From positions 1 through 43,908 of the forward strand of contig JAJQBG010000006.1 in the NCBI GenBank assembly GCA_021203405.1: a stretch of 43,908 nt of DNA, given 5' to 3'. Below the pieces are notes generated by a model. The model did not search any database. It was not told the DNA's origin and saw only the letters and a list, made by a program, of their open reading frames with translations. This document shows positions 21,756 through 32,800 of the stretch, in pieces (the stretch's first letter is position 1; each line of letters opens with the position of its first letter). Made by a program: the position numbers and the translations under genes. Source of the DNA: Bacteroides sp. Its GTDB lineage: Bacteria; Bacteroidota; Bacteroidia; Bacteroidales; Bacteroidaceae.

Positions 21756-21909
21756 AATATTATTTAGATTAGTAATATATGTTTGGGTTTACCGTGCAAA
21801 TTTAACAAAATAAGCAGGAAACCGGTAGTCATTTTAGTCGAAATATAGACATAAATTGTCCGTTCAGGGAGAAACCAAAACCTGTGCAGGAACACGAGAT
21901 ATTTATTTC

Positions 21910-22946
21910 TTATCCGCAGTAAAGAAATGCATGACCCGTAAAAAGCCGAAAAGGGTTCAGGCCATCATCCTGTAGGCCATAGAACCGGAAGTCGGTATTA
22001 TCCGTTTCACCTCCACTCGATGTATCGCTTTTTCGGGTAAAAGGATGTGTACAAATAGAAATCACCTCTTTAACAGCCTCTTTCTTACCCCGGGGATTAC
22101 GTTTCAATTCATTTAAAACCCCAATAGGTATACCGGTACAGACCCGGTAGTAAAGCCTCTCCGTAACCCAGGCCGGCAATGTGTCATCGGCCAGTAGCTT
22201 CTCCTCAGCCAACATACAGCTTCTCACCGTGTTCTGATAACATTGACAGAAATAGGAGGCTCCCAAAGATCCGGAATGATAATTGTAATGATAAAGAGGT
22301 TGGTTAATAACATGTATTTTATCGGTTTTGAGCAGTACAGAAAGATTAAACAGAAAATCCTCACAGGAGAACTCTCTTTCCGATAAAAAGAAGATATTAT
22401 TTTCGCGAAGAAACTCTCTTCTGTAAATTTTGTTCCATACTCCACTCAACCACAAACCTGTAGGTAGATCATCCTCTTTAAACTGGTACAACAATAAAGC
22501 TATCAGCTGATCACGCAACTCCTTTCCGGTGAGATCCAGCTCATAAACAGGAGTGGTGACCTTCCCTGCCGCATGTATAAAAGTATCGCACTTTACCACA
22601 TCATAACCGCCCCTGGATGCTTCCCGGTAAAGAACCTCGTACATAGCAGGTTCAAGGCGATCGTCACTATCTATAAAGGTAACATACTTTCCGGTTGCCC
22701 TTTCCAGTCCTTTGTTCCGGGATAGGGCAGCCCCTACATTCTCTGCATTCGTACAAACAATTATCCGCTTATCTCTGGAGGCAAACGAACTCAGTATTTC
22801 AGCACTTCTATCCGTACTGCAATCATTGACACAAATAATCTCCAGTTCGGAAAGTGTCTGGCTGACCACAGAGTTCAACGTAGATACAAGAAACTGCTCC
22901 GAATTATAGACCGAATAATAACAGAGACTTTAGGATCAATTTCCAT
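21910..22946 (-). pseudogene. family 2 glycosyltransferase, frameshifted near the N-terminus
   Basis: MEIDPKVSVII then frame loss; next frame PVYNSEQFLVSTLNSVVSQTLSELEIICVNDCSTDRSAEIL...FIDSDDRLEP. One C missing near 22911. Confidence 0.82.
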
Positions 22947-23080
22947 CCTGGTTCCGAATAAATTTATTTCATTAAAACTGCCTCAGGATCACTGAAGCGA
23001 TAACACGGGAATAAAGATAAGAAGGAATATTTACCTATCCTAAAAACAGGAAGGAAAACTCATCCCATTCCCTTAAAAGC

Positions 23081-23110
23081 AAAAAGGAGATCCATAATGA
23101 CCTCCTTTTT
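23081..23110. terminator. bidirectional terminator-like hairpin in a divergent intergenic region
   Basis: aaaaaggag-atccataatgac-ctccttttt, 9-bp perfect stem. Confidence 0.55.
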
Positions 23111-23323
23111 GATGATATCCGGAATGCTCTTGCCGAAACCTTTAGCTTTTCAGCTTCCTGCCCGCTTCACAGCCTGCAGTTCACTTTTCCGGAGCTTCTC
23201 TCCGGCTGATACTATTTTTTGGAAAGTGTGGATACCAGGCCTGTAGTTCCGGGCATGATCCGATAGTACAAATTAAGGGGAAAAAGAATCCCGGACTAAG
23301 CTTTTTTTCACCAACTATATGAT

Positions 23324-23331
23324 TATCTTTG
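23324..23331 (+). promoter_or_regulatory. Bacteroides-type -7 element TATCTTTG upstream of the AraC gene
   Basis: Exact TAnnTTTG match just upstream of the AraC-family CDS. Confidence 0.45.
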
Positions 23332-23338
23332 CAATTGT

Positions 23339-24238
23339 GTGATGCTAATTTCTCCACACCCCGCTGGTATGAAAAACATTATGAATGAGAAGCTGTCGAT
23401 TACCCAGAGTAATCCGATCAAGGCCCGCTTCTACGACTACGAACACTTTTTTTATCCGTGGCATTTCCACCACGAGTATGAAATTCTTTTTGTCAAAGAG
23501 AGTTTTGGCCAGTGTTATGTAGGAGATACCATTGAGAAGTATTACACCGGAGATATCTTTTTATTCGGTTCGGCGCTTCCTCATTATATGAGCAGCGACC
23601 CGGTTTTCAAAACCCGGGAAACCTCCCTTCGGGTAAAAGGTGCCATTGTACGGTTCGAGAAAGAGTTCATGAGCTATTCCATCGGGCACTATCCCCAATT
23701 CCTGGCTATCCGGCGCTTGCTGGAGGAATCCAGAAGAGGGATCCGTTTTCCCTGGCCGGCCAACCGGGAGATCGTAAAGATGGTAGAGCAGATCCCTCTT
23801 CTATCGGGACTGGAACAACTAACGAGTGTACTCCTGCTGTTACAGAAAATGGCCCAGAGCAAATCCCGGAAGCTACTGGCTTCTCCGCACTTCTATGATA
23901 CCCTCTGCATTCATGGAAACACCAAGATCGAGAAGATCCTCTCTTACCTGAATAAACATTACACCCGACCGATAAGCCTGGAAGAGATCGCTTCGCTGGC
24001 AGCCATGAACCCGACTGCTTTTTGCAGGTACTTTAAGGAGAAAACCGGAAGAACCTTCAAACAATACATTATAGAGATGCGTATCGGCTATGCCCGGAAA
24101 CTTCTGCTTACGAACGACCTGAGTATCTCCCAGATCTCTGCCGAATGTGGGTTCGAGTCCGTTACCCACTTTAACCGCATCTTTAAAAGATTGTGTAACC
24201 TTACTCCCAGTGAATACCGGGAAAAAATGGATGCATAA
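23339..24238 (+). CDS. AraC family transcriptional regulator (cupin N-terminus + HTH)
   Basis: 'PWHFHHEYEILFV' cupin segment; 'KHYTRPISLEEIASLAAMNPTAFCRYFKEKTGRTFKQYIIEMRIGYARKLL' HTH. Likely start is an internal Met (about 23369-23381). Confidence 0.93.
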   Translation: MMLISPHPAGMKNIMNEKLSITQSNPIKARFYDYEHFFYPWHFHHEYEILFVKESFGQCYVGDTIEKYYTGDIFLFGSALPHYMSSDPVFKTRETSLRVKGAIVRFEKEFMSYSIGHYPQFLAIRRLLEESRRGIRFPWPANREIVKMVEQIPLLSGLEQLTSVLLLLQKMAQSKSRKLLASPHFYDTLCIHGNTKIEKILSYLNKHYTRPISLEEIASLAAMNPTAFCRYFKEKTGRTFKQYIIEMRIGYARKLLLTNDLSISQISAECGFESVTHFNRIFKRLCNLTPSEYREKMDA

Positions 24239-24305
24239 CTAGTAAAATGCACAGATATCCATGGATCGTGAATAATTATAAACCCATTATTTAACCTGAA
24301 AAGAT

Positions 24306-24313
24306 TATTTTTG
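24306..24313 (+). promoter_or_regulatory. Bacteroides-type -7 element TATTTTTG upstream of GH115
   Basis: TAnnTTTG match about 35 nt upstream of ATG 24348. Confidence 0.4.
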
Positions 24314-24347
24314 TAACATACAACATGATCCCGATAATACACAGACC

Positions 24348-26702
24348 ATGAAAAGACTCACTTTCCTGTTTTTATTCTCCCTGCTCCTGCTAAGTTGCCG
24401 GGAAGAGGTTCCCTTTATTTTTCAGAAAGATACACCACCCGTAATAGTATACACTCCTACCGAACCGGAAGTGGTTCACACAGCTTTGCAGATGCTCAGC
24501 CAGGATTATCAACGGATTTTCAGCAGCACCCTTCGGACAGACATTCAGGAAGGAACGATCTATATCGGCACAGTCGGGTATAACAGCCGGGCAGAACAAC
24601 TGACTCCCGGCTCCGATATACGGGAATTGAAAAAACGGAAAGAGGGCTTCCTGCTGCAAAACCAAGGAGGGAAACTGATCGTACTGGGAAGCGATAAGCG
24701 CGGTACCGCCTACGGCATACTGGAGATCTCCCGTCTGCTCGGTATTTCACCGTGGGAGTGGTGGGCCGACTCTGCGCCTGCTAAGAAAGACAGAGTGGAG
24801 ATACCGGCAGGATTCCGACTGCTGGAATCTCCCTCAGTAGCTCACCGGGGTATCTTTATTAACGACGAAGACTGGGGCCTCACCCCCTGGAGTTATCAGA
24901 ACTATGAACCTTCGGAGATCCAGGGGCAGATTGGTCCGGAAACTCATTCCCGTATTTTTGAACTATTGCTTCGTCTGAGAGCCAACACCTTCTGGCCAGC
25001 TATGCATGAATGTTCAGTACCCTTCTACCTGACTCCCGGGAATAAGGAAGTAGCCGATAAGTATGGCATATACCTGGGAACCTCGCACTGTGAACCCATG
25101 ATGCGCAACACCAACGGAGAGTGGAAGCATTACGGAGAAGGAAGTTATGATTACGTAAACAACCGGGAGAAGGTAGTTCACTTCTGGGAAGAGCGGGTAA
25201 AAGAGTTATCCGGCTCAGACAATATCTATACCCTGGGGATCCGCGGAGTACACGATAGTAAAATGTTGGGAGCGAACACCATCGAAGAACAAAAAGCAGC
25301 TATTACTAATACCCTGAAAGATCAGCGGGAACTGATCGCCCGCCACATAAACCCGGACGTAGAACAGGTATCCCAGGTATTTATACCCTATAAAGAGGTA
25401 CTGGACGTTTACCACGCCGGTCTGGAAGTACCGGAAGATGTAAGCCTGATGTGGTGCGACGACAACTACGGGTATATCCGTCATTTCCCCAACCCGACAG
25501 AACAAGCCCAGAAGGGTGGGAACGGTATCTACTACCATATCTCTTACTGGGGCCGTCCACACGACTACCTGTGGCTCTCTACCACCCACCCGGCCCTGAT
25601 CTATACCCAGATGAAAATGGCTTACGACAAAGGAGCCCGCGATATGTGGATCCTGAATGTAGGAGACATCAAACCGGCCGAATACGGCATTGAACTCTTC
25701 ATGGATATGGCATGGAACATAGAAGCCATTGAAGACAATAGCCAGGGCCTGGATAAACATTTGCGTAACTGGCTGGCCCGGGAGTTCGGAGAAGAACATG
25801 CAGACCCACTAAGAGAGGTCATGGATGAATATTACCGGCTGGCCTGGATACGAAAGCCGGAATTTATGGGTAATACCCGTACTGAGGAGCAAGACCCTAT
25901 CTATAAAGTGGTACGTGACCTTCCCTGGAGTAAAGAGTATATCCGGGAACGGATCGACCAGTATGAAACCATTGCCAGAAAAGTGCGGCAGATAGCAGCC
26001 GATATACCGGAAGAGCAATACCCTTGCTGGTATCAGTTAGTGGAGTATCCGGTTCTGGGAGCTACGGAAATGAATAAAAAGCACCTGTATGCCCAACTGG
26101 CGCGTCATCAGGAAGCAAACTGGGCACTGAGTGAAGCAGCCTACAACAGTATTGTCTCCCTAACCGGAAAATACAACTCCCTGGCCGATGGTAAATGGAA
26201 CTATATGATGGACTACCGCCCCCGGCGGCTCCCGGTATTTGACCCGGTACCCCGGAGCAAAGCAGAGACTCCCCTGCCTGAGCAGGAAGAGTTCCTGGCC
26301 CTTTTCAACGGTACAGACTATACAGTATATACCGGTAAAACACCGGTGAGTCACGGATTAGGATATGAGCGAAAAGCCATTACCCTGGAACCGGGAAGTA
26401 GTGTTACTTATCACTTCGTTGTAGAAAACCCAGGTGATGTAGAGGTAGAAGTATCCCTGATACCGGTGCATCCGGTAGATGGCAATAACCTGCGTTATGA
26501 GATCAGTGTGGATGGGTCGGAGCCCGTTACGGTGGATTACCGTACAGAAGGACGTAGCGAGGAGTGGAAAATGAATGTCCTCCGGAACCAGGCCCTCCGA
26601 AGCCATGAATACACCTTACCCAAAGCAGGAGAACACACCCTTACTCTTTCTACATCCGACGAAGGAGTAATAGTAGATCAGATCAGAATCCGAAACGGGT
26701 GA
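24348..26702 (+). CDS. glycoside hydrolase family 115 (alpha-glucuronidase-like) lipoprotein
   Basis: Lipobox 'LLLLSCREE'; 'GSDKRGTAYGILEISRLLGISPWEWWADSAP', 'HRGIFINDEDWGLTPW', 'ANTFWPAMHE' typical of GH115. Confidence 0.93.
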   Translation: MKRLTFLFLFSLLLLSCREEVPFIFQKDTPPVIVYTPTEPEVVHTALQMLSQDYQRIFSSTLRTDIQEGTIYIGTVGYNSRAEQLTPGSDIRELKKRKEGFLLQNQGGKLIVLGSDKRGTAYGILEISRLLGISPWEWWADSAPAKKDRVEIPAGFRLLESPSVAHRGIFINDEDWGLTPWSYQNYEPSEIQGQIGPETHSRIFELLLRLRANTFWPAMHECSVPFYLTPGNKEVADKYGIYLGTSHCEPMMRNTNGEWKHYGEGSYDYVNNREKVVHFWEERVKELSGSDNIYTLGIRGVHDSKMLGANTIEEQKAAITNTLKDQRELIARHINPDVEQVSQVFIPYKEVLDVYHAGLEVPEDVSLMWCDDNYGYIRHFPNPTEQAQKGGNGIYYHISYWGRPHDYLWLSTTHPALIYTQMKMAYDKGARDMWILNVGDIKPAEYGIELFMDMAWNIEAIEDNSQGLDKHLRNWLAREFGEEHADPLREVMDEYYRLAWIRKPEFMGNTRTEEQDPIYKVVRDLPWSKEYIRERIDQYETIARKVRQIAADIPEEQYPCWYQLVEYPVLGATEMNKKHLYAQLARHQEANWALSEAAYNSIVSLTGKYNSLADGKWNYMMDYRPRRLPVFDPVPRSKAETPLPEQEEFLALFNGTDYTVYTGKTPVSHGLGYERKAITLEPGSSVTYHFVVENPGDVEVEVSLIPVHPVDGNNLRYEISVDGSEPVTVDYRTEGRSEEWKMNVLRNQALRSHEYTLPKAGEHTLTLSTSDEGVIVDQIRIRNG

Positions 26703-26827
26703 TCCGGGATCTCAGGTAAAAAGGTTTTTCCTCTTATAATAAATTTTTAATTAAGGCACTTTTGCTATTGACACACTAAAAAAGCAAACAGGATCGTATA
26801 GGGGATAGATTGTTGGAGGCTGACGGT

Positions 26828-27401
26828 TTAATAATACTTATCAATTCCACCATATCCCGGGATCATTTTCTTCTCCCTCGTTTTGGACAAGAAGTTTGAA
26901 AGTCTTTTCTCAAACTCTCCGGGACGTTTTCTTGCTGCATCAACGTATGCAACCCGAATTCTTTGATAGGATCCTGAATAGGTTTGATAATTCTTCCAGG
27001 CAATTTCATCCCGTCTGATCCTGTCAAGAATATCGGGAGGAAAAATAAATTCTTCCCGTACAATCCTTTCCACTTCATCTTTTACGGTTGCATGGACCAA
27101 ATCCTGTTCCCAAAGCCACTTCAGCCGCTCTCTGTTGGGCTGAGAATAATAAGCTTTATTTTTTCGGGGTAAAAACCGCTGAATAGTATGTTGATCGTTA
27201 AGTTTTTTTAGGGTGCTGTCAATCCAGCCAAAACACAAGGCTTCTTCAACAGCATCATTGTAGGACATGCAAAGTTTACCTGTCGACTTGCGGAAAAATA
27301 AGCCAGAGCTCTTTCCCGGATGCAAAATTAGTTTCAAGCCACTCTCTCCAATCCTTCCGGTTTGTAAAATAGTGTGTTTTCAGATCTTTAATTTCTCTCA
27401 C
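26828..27401 (-). pseudogene. YdeI/OmpD-associated family protein, frameshifted near the N-terminus
   Basis: ORF 26828..27337 carries 'CMSYNDAVEEALCFGWIDSTLKKLND'; the upstream frame encodes 'REIKDLKTHYFTNRKDWREWLETNFASGKELWLIF' and breaks at A5 27294-27298 (T5 on the coding strand). Exact start codon uncertain (GTG 27401 possible). Confidence 0.72.
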
Positions 27402-27479
27402 TGACTTGTATAGGGATTTTTACGGAGCATCAAAGTTAGCATATAGTAGACTACTATACCGGATAGAATAAATTCTACA

Positions 27480-29813
27480 CTAAAACGGATATCCGACGGC
27501 CAGGTGCCACCCCAGGCTATTTTTAAATTTCGGCATATTGTAATAACCACTTTTCCCGGTATCGTAAGGAGCATGGATACCCACCCCGCAATCGAAACGT
27601 ACCACCAGAAAGTCAAGGTCGTACCGAAGACCGGCTCCGGTCCCCAGCGCTATCTCATCCCAGAAGTTTCCTTTGGCGAGCTTGCCACCGGGACGACCCG
27701 GATCCTTTTTAATTAACCAGACATTACCGGCATCCAGAAAGACGGCTCCTTCCAGATTACCCACTATTTTAAAACGATACTCTACATTTCCTTCTAATTT
27801 AAATTCCCCGGTCTGCTTCAGGTAGCTATAAGTGGTTACACTATCAGTAAGGGCAGGATCAAAAGAGCCAGGTCCTATAGTACGAATAGTAAATGCTCGT
27901 ATACTATTGGCTCCTCCGATATAAAATTGCTCACTGTAAGGTGCACGGGACATATTACCATACGGAAAAATAACACCACCCATCAGACGGGTAGCGATCG
28001 ATTGTTTTGGGGTAATGGGAATGGTATAACGTATTTCTGAAGTAAGTTTTATAAACTGGGCAAAAGGATTTCCTAAAAATTGTTTCTCTTTTTTCTTAAA
28101 AGATTGTCCGAAAATAGCATAAATTCCAGAGGTAATATTCCCCGCAGAGGTTATAGAAGATTGCCACCAGAGGTGATTCCGTTTCCGGCGCAGTTGTCCG
28201 TTATCATAGGTATAGGTATAGCTCATAGCCGGAATGAACTGACTAGTAAAACTCTGTTCCAAAGCGGGATTATCCTCAATTATCTGATTAAATTCATCCG
28301 TAGTCTTTGTAAACAGGTTAAAAGTAAGGCGGAAAGGAACAACCGTATGTTTACTCACCCGGGTAGTTTGTATATCGTACTGTATATCTCCTCCAAAAGA
28401 GTACATCCGGAAAAAGCGGGGGCGGTTAAGCAGGTCTCCGTATAAACGGAAAGAGGTAGTAGCCGGATAGTCGTATTCCTTATCATTGATTAAAGGAAAA
28501 AGCAACCGGGGAAAAGATAAGACTGTATTGATGCCCAGTTCATAGGAGTTGGTACGGGAACTATTCCCGTCTACCGATGAATTGGTTTGCCACTCATATG
28601 AACCACGCAAATTAACCGTAAAGGTTTCGGCACTACGCAAGAGATTTTTGCGAGTTACCGTAAACACAGCCCCGGGACCTATATAATCATTACTTTTAGA
28701 AGTAACATTGGCCTCAAACTCACTGTAAATAGGAAGATCGTAGGAGGTCATGATCTGCATATTGAGCGAATCTCCCCGCATGGTAGAATCCTGGGGAGTA
28801 AACTGCATCTCCGTATACCGGAAAATACCCAACTGGTTGAAACGTTCCTGGGTACGGGTATGCCTGCGCTGTGTATAAAGATCACCCGGGTGGAGTTGGA
28901 ACATCTTATAAATGATCTTGGGGCGAAGCCCCAGTTTATCCCGGTAATGAATAACCAGGTCGTTGTAAACCAGAGAGTCATTGGGAGGATTCCCATAAAC
29001 ATTATTCATCAGCACGGTGGTCTTTCCGATATACCAGGGTTTCAAAGCTGCATCCGGTATTCCGGATCTGGGAGTCAACACCAGGGGTACATGGTATTGT
29101 ACCTGAGTAGTGTCTGCCAGTACGGAAATATAATCGGGACGAAAATAGTAATATCCCCGGTTACGGAGCAGGGCACTCATGCGGCTGCGTTCCGAATCAA
29201 TGGTCACCACATTGAAGTGCTCTCCCCGGTGCAGCAGCGTTCCCCGCTGGCTGCGTTCAAAAAGACGCATCATCGGGTCAGGAAATCCTTTGATGGTAAT
29301 ACTATCCAGGAAATAGGGATAGTTAAAATCAATGGTATATTGCACTTTAGCCTTCCGGTCACCGGCCGGAATGGTATCCCACGCTACAGTTCCATTGAAA
29401 TAGCCGTAATCGTGTAACAGGTTGGTAGCTACTTTAGTACGGAGTTCCGGATTTACCGTACTGATATAAACCGGAGTGGCAGCCAGCCGCTCAAACAGCC
29501 AGTACCCGAAACCTTTCTTGTTTTCATACTTTACCAGTGCATTGTACATCCACAGTCCGAAAGGAATAGGAAAACGGATACGGTCACTCCCGAAAAGAGA
29601 GTTATTGGGAGCTTTATGTAAAGCAGCATTGACCTCTGCGCTCGTCTCTTTTCCATGCTCCGAATTATCTTCATGGATAACGATCTTCTTTTTTTGTCCG
29701 GTATAGAGCACTTCTCCCTCAGGCAGGTTGCGGGTAGTACTACACGAAACCAGCAGAAGTATCAGCGCAAGCAGGGATGCAACGGTTTTATAGTTGGCTT
29801 TGTAAATTTTCAT
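27480..29813 (-). CDS. BamA/TamA (Omp85) family outer membrane protein
   Basis: 777 aa, lipobox 'LLLVSCSTTRNLPEGEVLYTG', POTRA-like region, surface-antigen barrel 'LGTGAGLRYDLDFLVVRFDCGVGIHAPYD', terminal Phe before TAG. Confidence 0.92.
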   Translation of the reverse strand: MKIYKANYKTVASLLALILLLVSCSTTRNLPEGEVLYTGQKKKIVIHEDNSEHGKETSAEVNAALHKAPNNSLFGSDRIRFPIPFGLWMYNALVKYENKKGFGYWLFERLAATPVYISTVNPELRTKVATNLLHDYGYFNGTVAWDTIPAGDRKAKVQYTIDFNYPYFLDSITIKGFPDPMMRLFERSQRGTLLHRGEHFNVVTIDSERSRMSALLRNRGYYYFRPDYISVLADTTQVQYHVPLVLTPRSGIPDAALKPWYIGKTTVLMNNVYGNPPNDSLVYNDLVIHYRDKLGLRPKIIYKMFQLHPGDLYTQRRHTRTQERFNQLGIFRYTEMQFTPQDSTMRGDSLNMQIMTSYDLPIYSEFEANVTSKSNDYIGPGAVFTVTRKNLLRSAETFTVNLRGSYEWQTNSSVDGNSSRTNSYELGINTVLSFPRLLFPLINDKEYDYPATTSFRLYGDLLNRPRFFRMYSFGGDIQYDIQTTRVSKHTVVPFRLTFNLFTKTTDEFNQIIEDNPALEQSFTSQFIPAMSYTYTYDNGQLRRKRNHLWWQSSITSAGNITSGIYAIFGQSFKKKEKQFLGNPFAQFIKLTSEIRYTIPITPKQSIATRLMGGVIFPYGNMSRAPYSEQFYIGGANSIRAFTIRTIGPGSFDPALTDSVTTYSYLKQTGEFKLEGNVEYRFKIVGNLEGAVFLDAGNVWLIKKDPGRPGGKLAKGNFWDEIALGTGAGLRYDLDFLVVRFDCGVGIHAPYDTGKSGYYNMPKFKNSLGWHLAVGYPF

Positions 29814-29819
29814 CGGGTG

Positions 29820-32800
29820 TTACGATCTTTGTTTTTTTCTACGGAATGTGAACAGCTCTTTGAGACGATATACTTTTTTACGAAGGATCAAACCTGCCCC
29901 GGTCTCTGTGATCTCTCCTTCGAGAACACTCTCGTAATTTTTGTTGTGGAACAGACGTACATAGCGGGAACCCGTGGCATCCAGTCTGTACTCCAGCGAA
30001 ACATTATCAATAAAGTTATCATCTGTATTGGCATTATTGCCACTGGATACTTTTCCCCCGATCACAACCTGCACCCGGTCATTAAAAAAACGTTGGGAGT
30101 ATCGGAAATTGTAATCTGTACGACGGCCATCTGTTCCGTCATAATTGGCCATCTCAAAATCAATATTGGCATCTTTCAGGATCGAACCGGCAATATTAGA
30201 TATTTCGCTGTTCAGGAAGTTATTAAAAGCTGAATTTACATCAAATCCTCCGATACTTCCCCCTCCGGCCAGATAGACTCCGGTTGCCATCAGGGTAATG
30301 GCCTGTTTACTTCGCTCTTCGGCAGCCATAGCCGTAAGCTGGGTCTGTATCGCTGCATCTTCCGGAGCTTCGAGGTCAAAGACCAGATCCATATCTTCCA
30401 GACGATTCTTTACAGAGACCGATACATCAAAATCAATGGTACGGTTGTTGTTACCATCATTCACCTGGGCCCGCAACCGTTCTGAAGCTTTTACATTGAT
30501 ATTCGGGTCCATCGGGTCCCCGCTCCACTCCACGTAACTACCCTCCTGGATCTGGAACTCTTTCAGTGGTACTACCGGCAGGGAGTAGTTTAGCCGTCCG
30601 CCTGTCAGGGTATATCTTCCGGTCAGGGTCAGGTCCGTAGCCGGTGTATATTGCAGGGAGAGATCACCTCCACCCTCTACTTCTACATAACTCTGCCGGT
30701 CTGTAGTGAGATCCACCCGCAGTTGTACAGCCGGATCGATCTGAACGGTCATGCCCAGATCAATGCCTCCCAGGTCTACCCGTTCCTCTTCCTGTGCATT
30801 AGCCAGGGAAATGGTATCACTGAAGGAGACGAATGTAACGACATCGTTCAGGCGATCCTGCACGGTAAGGGGAGAATCAGCCAGTACGTATGTAGCATCC
30901 GTATTTCCCAATACCCGGATATTTCCCCGCATTTTCAGGGCATCCACCGGTCCCTGTACCGTGGCATTGAGATCAATATAGGCTTTCCCGTAAGCCAGGG
31001 AAGATCGGGTACGCGGTGCGTTTAATATCTCATAATTGCTGGCCTGCATGGTCAGATCAGCCGTTGCATGGGCAATATCCCTGAAGTTAACTCCTCCGTT
31101 AACCGTAAAAGGATCAGTATTACTTTGAGAATAGATCGCAAAATCAGTAAAGGCTACCGTATTCTCTACAATTTGTAAAGGTCGGTTATCGAGCCGGAAG
31201 TATACACCGTACAAGGTAGAGCTGACTGCGACACTATCCAGCGCCAACTCACCATTGATCAGAGGATTAGCAGTGGCTCCGTTCACGGTAAGTTCACCAT
31301 CCATATCGCCCGAAAGCTCGGCCACTCCTCCGGGAATAAATACATTGGCTGTTTTCATTGGGAAATGTTCCAGATCGACTGTGGCTGAAATACTGTCACC
31401 CGGCATAGAGGGAGTAGCATAGTAAGTTCCGTTAGCCATCAATACCTCGGTATCCTCATAAGAGAGGTAAGAGTTTACATAGTGTTGTCCACCATCTCCC
31501 GGTAACCAGGTAGCTCCCAGCATCAGATCGCCTACAGGCTGGCGTTCATAGGTAAAATCGTCGATATCTACCTCTACAGAGAGCTGCATATTCTGAGATG
31601 TCTGTATATAGTTGGCTTCCAGGGATAAAACTCCGGTAAATTCAGGCAGGAAAGGGAAGCCGTCAGAGATCTCCTTTAGCTGGATCTGTCTTAACTCCAC
31701 ATCAATATTCTGGAGAGAGGTAGAATCGGGAAGAGAGTGTAGCCGGAGACCCATCCCCTGATCATCCAGCATATCCACATCGGCAGTAACCCGCTGGTCA
31801 TATCCCAGCAGGATATAGTTATCATCATTCAGGTGAAAATCATGGAAAGCAACTACCGGATTCTCCGGCAATAATTTGAACAGAATACTATTCTCCTGCG
31901 GAGTTGCATTAAGCCCCAGTAGTACCCCTGTTTCTCCCTTTCCATTCTGATACTCCAACATCATTTCTCCATCGTCGTTCCGGAGTTCTCCGGTCAGGGA
32001 AGCTTTAAAGGTATAATTAGGATTCCGGGGGCCATTGACCACAGACCCATAAAAATTCATCATGGAAGTATCCTGCCGTACAACAAACTGGATGGTATCC
32101 AACTGGAAATCGTTTACCCGCAGACGATTTACCTGTGCCCGTCCGTTGATCCCCCAATCGGGAGCCGCGCCAAACCGCAGGTTTATATCATCAAAGTTTA
32201 TATCGCGATGTGCCAGAAAACGGTTTACCGGATTATTATTACCGGCATTCACTGCAATTACCACTGTAGGAAGTGCCTGGCGAAGCTCTACATGATTCAG
32301 GTAACGAGCTTCGATCTGCTCTGTCAGCACCTTCGCAAACTCAGTGGATCGTCCGATCAACTCTTCCAGGGTACTGCGGGCACGAAGCCGGAATATAAGG
32401 TCGCCGGCGCTGAGGTTAGCCATCGTCGTATCCCGGTGTGCCTCGGCCGAAGCACTGAAGGCAAAAGGACGGGACTGTTCGCGGGGGATCAGACCCAACT
32501 GATAAAAATCAATATTGGCTACATCCAACCGCACCTTACCATCGGTATAATCGGTCAGTAGATTATACTCGCCGCTGGCCATAAAAGTAGCCAGGTTGTT
32601 ATTACTCATTACCTCTCCGGATACCATCCCCCGACTCAGGGCTGCGTTGATATCAATACCATAAAAATTCCAATGTGTATATTCAAGCCTGTTGACCCGT
32701 GCCTTTACCTGTGCCGTACTTCCGCCGGAAGTAAAGTCAAATCCTTGTCCTGTAGCCCTTGCAACCATACTAAGCGTATAGAGGGAATCATGGGGCAGAA

